Of a stretch of 64,000 bases of DNA, positions 62,701-64,000 are shown one piece after another. Position numbers and translations under genes: made by a program. Position 1 is the stretch's first letter; each line of letters starts with the position of its first letter. Below the pieces are notes generated by a model. That model ran no database searches, was not told the DNA's origin, and worked only from the letters and a program-made list of their open reading frames with translations. Source of the stretch: Acanthosoma haemorrhoidale. Its lineage: Eukaryota > Arthropoda > Insecta > Hemiptera > Acanthosomatidae. The stretch covers positions 58,301,239 to 58,365,238 of the forward strand of contig OV884012.1 in NCBI GenBank assembly GCA_930367205.1. The letters run 5' to 3'.

Positions 62701-64000
62701 CGAGAAGAGGGGAACTTCTAATTATTCGTAATTAAGAAGTGGTCACAACATCCACCATTAAGGAATATATACCGACAGATCATTGAACTATAGACTTCAA
62801 TGAAAATCTTACTTAGGACATGTGAAAGGTCACAAAATAGAACTGAGGGGAGGCATTAAAGTCAGACAGTTACTATTTTAAGCTAAAATTCACTGATTCA
62901 CCAAAGGGTGCGATCATTACAATACACGCACAACTATATCGACTCAGAGGATCACCAAGGGTACAAAAGTAAAATAATTAATTTATTAAATACATATTAT
63001 TTAGAAACATATATAAATTGATGGGACCATCAAAGAATGGTGCTTTTGTTACTATGTGAAATTTATAATTTTGCAAACAAAAAGCTTTCTAAATACTAAT
63101 TAGGGCTAATACTAATTAAGTTGTAAATAATGCTACTTCATAAATAAATACTGGTATTTAATAAATATAATGATTTAAAAAAATAACGAAAAGAGCGTTT
63201 AACTTTGCCTGACGTGTTTAACTATAGGTTTATTGTTGTCTTAAGAATTTTACTCAGCTCACTACTAATAACATATAAAATTATTTTATAACATTGTTAA
63301 ATGTATTTAAAACATGCAGAGGAACGAAAGAGCTATGCAAGCATTCCATCGGCAGGTGTTCCTTGTGGTGGAATTTGAATTTCATTTGTAAATAAATAAT
63401 TCCTCACTGGTGAACGAATTGATAAATTACTGTATCAGATTCCAGCAGAGTTATATAGGAGTGACTATTTTATTATTCGCCAATCGAAAATTGCTAAAAA
63501 AAAATCTTCATACTTTTTCTGAAGATACGATTATCTCACAATTTACGTATTAACGATGAATAGCTGGTGATGGTCACAGATATAGCGTTTAAAAATTGTA
63601 ATGTGCGCTTTACTTATTTTGTGTTGTTTGTTGTCTAGTTCTTGAAAAAAGACAATCTGATTCACTATCTAAGAGCAAAGAGTTAATATTCCATCTTAAA
63701 TCTACACTAACTCCTTCAACACAGTAAGGCTTGTTTCCCAAGATGTTGACAGAAACAGTGTTTTTTTATGTATCTAATGTTTGTAAATGCTTTTTGAATT
63801 TAACGGAGTTACCTTTTAATGTAATATTGAGTCACCATTTTAAATTTTTATCAATGTATGCTGAAAAGTTACCAATGCGGTATGCAATAATGAATGAATA
63901 GCGTAACGAATTTAAAGGTACTATCATTCGTAGGGGCGTTGTTTTATTATTTGGATTCTTACCAATTTTACTATTTATTATTTTATAAAAAAAAAGTTTA
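62701..64000. other. Intergenic, nothing recognised
   Basis: AT-rich to the end of the window. No coding or RNA feature seen. Confidence 0.5.

Noticed and set aside
1..64000. CRISPR arrays, bacterial operons or prophage
   Set aside because: No regularly spaced repeats with unique spacers, no ribosome-binding-site-led gene clusters, and clear spliceosomal introns show a eukaryotic nuclear genome.

Overview
This is animal nuclear DNA, most likely from an insect. It is AT-rich, gene-poor, carries spliceosomal introns with GT..AG borders, and is full of decayed transposable elements of insect type: mariner, pogo/Tigger-like, hAT and Jockey/RTE-like non-LTR retrotransposons. A hemipteran would fit, but nothing in the sequence settles the order. 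There is no bacterial-style gene organisation, no CRISPR array, and no rRNA or intact tRNA gene that I can see.

The only host gene I can support is on the minus strand between 44137 and 24443. It is diacylglycerol O-acyltransferase 1 (DGAT1), the MBOAT-family enzyme for the last step of triacylglycerol synthesis. I resolved twelve coding exons by matching splice sites and reading phase. Joined, they give 1452 nt, or 483 residues, with no frame break and with the catalytic histidine and the FYxDWWN motif present. Introns occupy more than 18 kb of the locus. They hold a LINE fragment (intron 11), a deleted mariner-like element (intron 6), a 104-bp tandem duplication (intron 7) and a pair of dispersed repeats (introns 7 and 8).

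From 1 to 24.4 kb, downstream of the gene, the DNA is repeats. These include a diverged tandem duplication (about 0.7-1.8 kb), a direct repeat pair (2.05 and 3.01 kb), a tRNA-derived SINE-like element (6.3 kb) and a 5'-truncated LINE with poly(A) and a 12-bp target-site duplication (7.9-8.4 kb). They also include a LINE remnant and a mariner-derived MITE (10.9-11.6 kb), a TA-flanked inverted-repeat element with a LINE nested inside it (12.8-14.4 kb), and LINE reverse-transcriptase scraps at 18.4 and 20.9 kb.

From 44.5 to 64 kb, upstream of the gene, lie a decayed hAT element (47.8-49.0 kb), a LINE endonuclease fragment (50.7 kb) and an RTE-like LINE remnant ending in three perfect 43-bp tandem copies (57.5-59.1 kb). 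A further copy of the 0.4-1.5 kb repeat lies at 60.1 kb, next to a nearly full-length but inactivated mariner (60.8-62.1 kb). The MITE at 11.5 kb carries the ends of that mariner, so the two form a parent/derivative pair within one window.

I looked for an undescribed system and did not find one I could defend. The points most worth checking are the mariner/MITE pair, the nested element at 12.8-14.4 kb, the perfect 43-bp array, and the palindromic E-box upstream of DGAT1.
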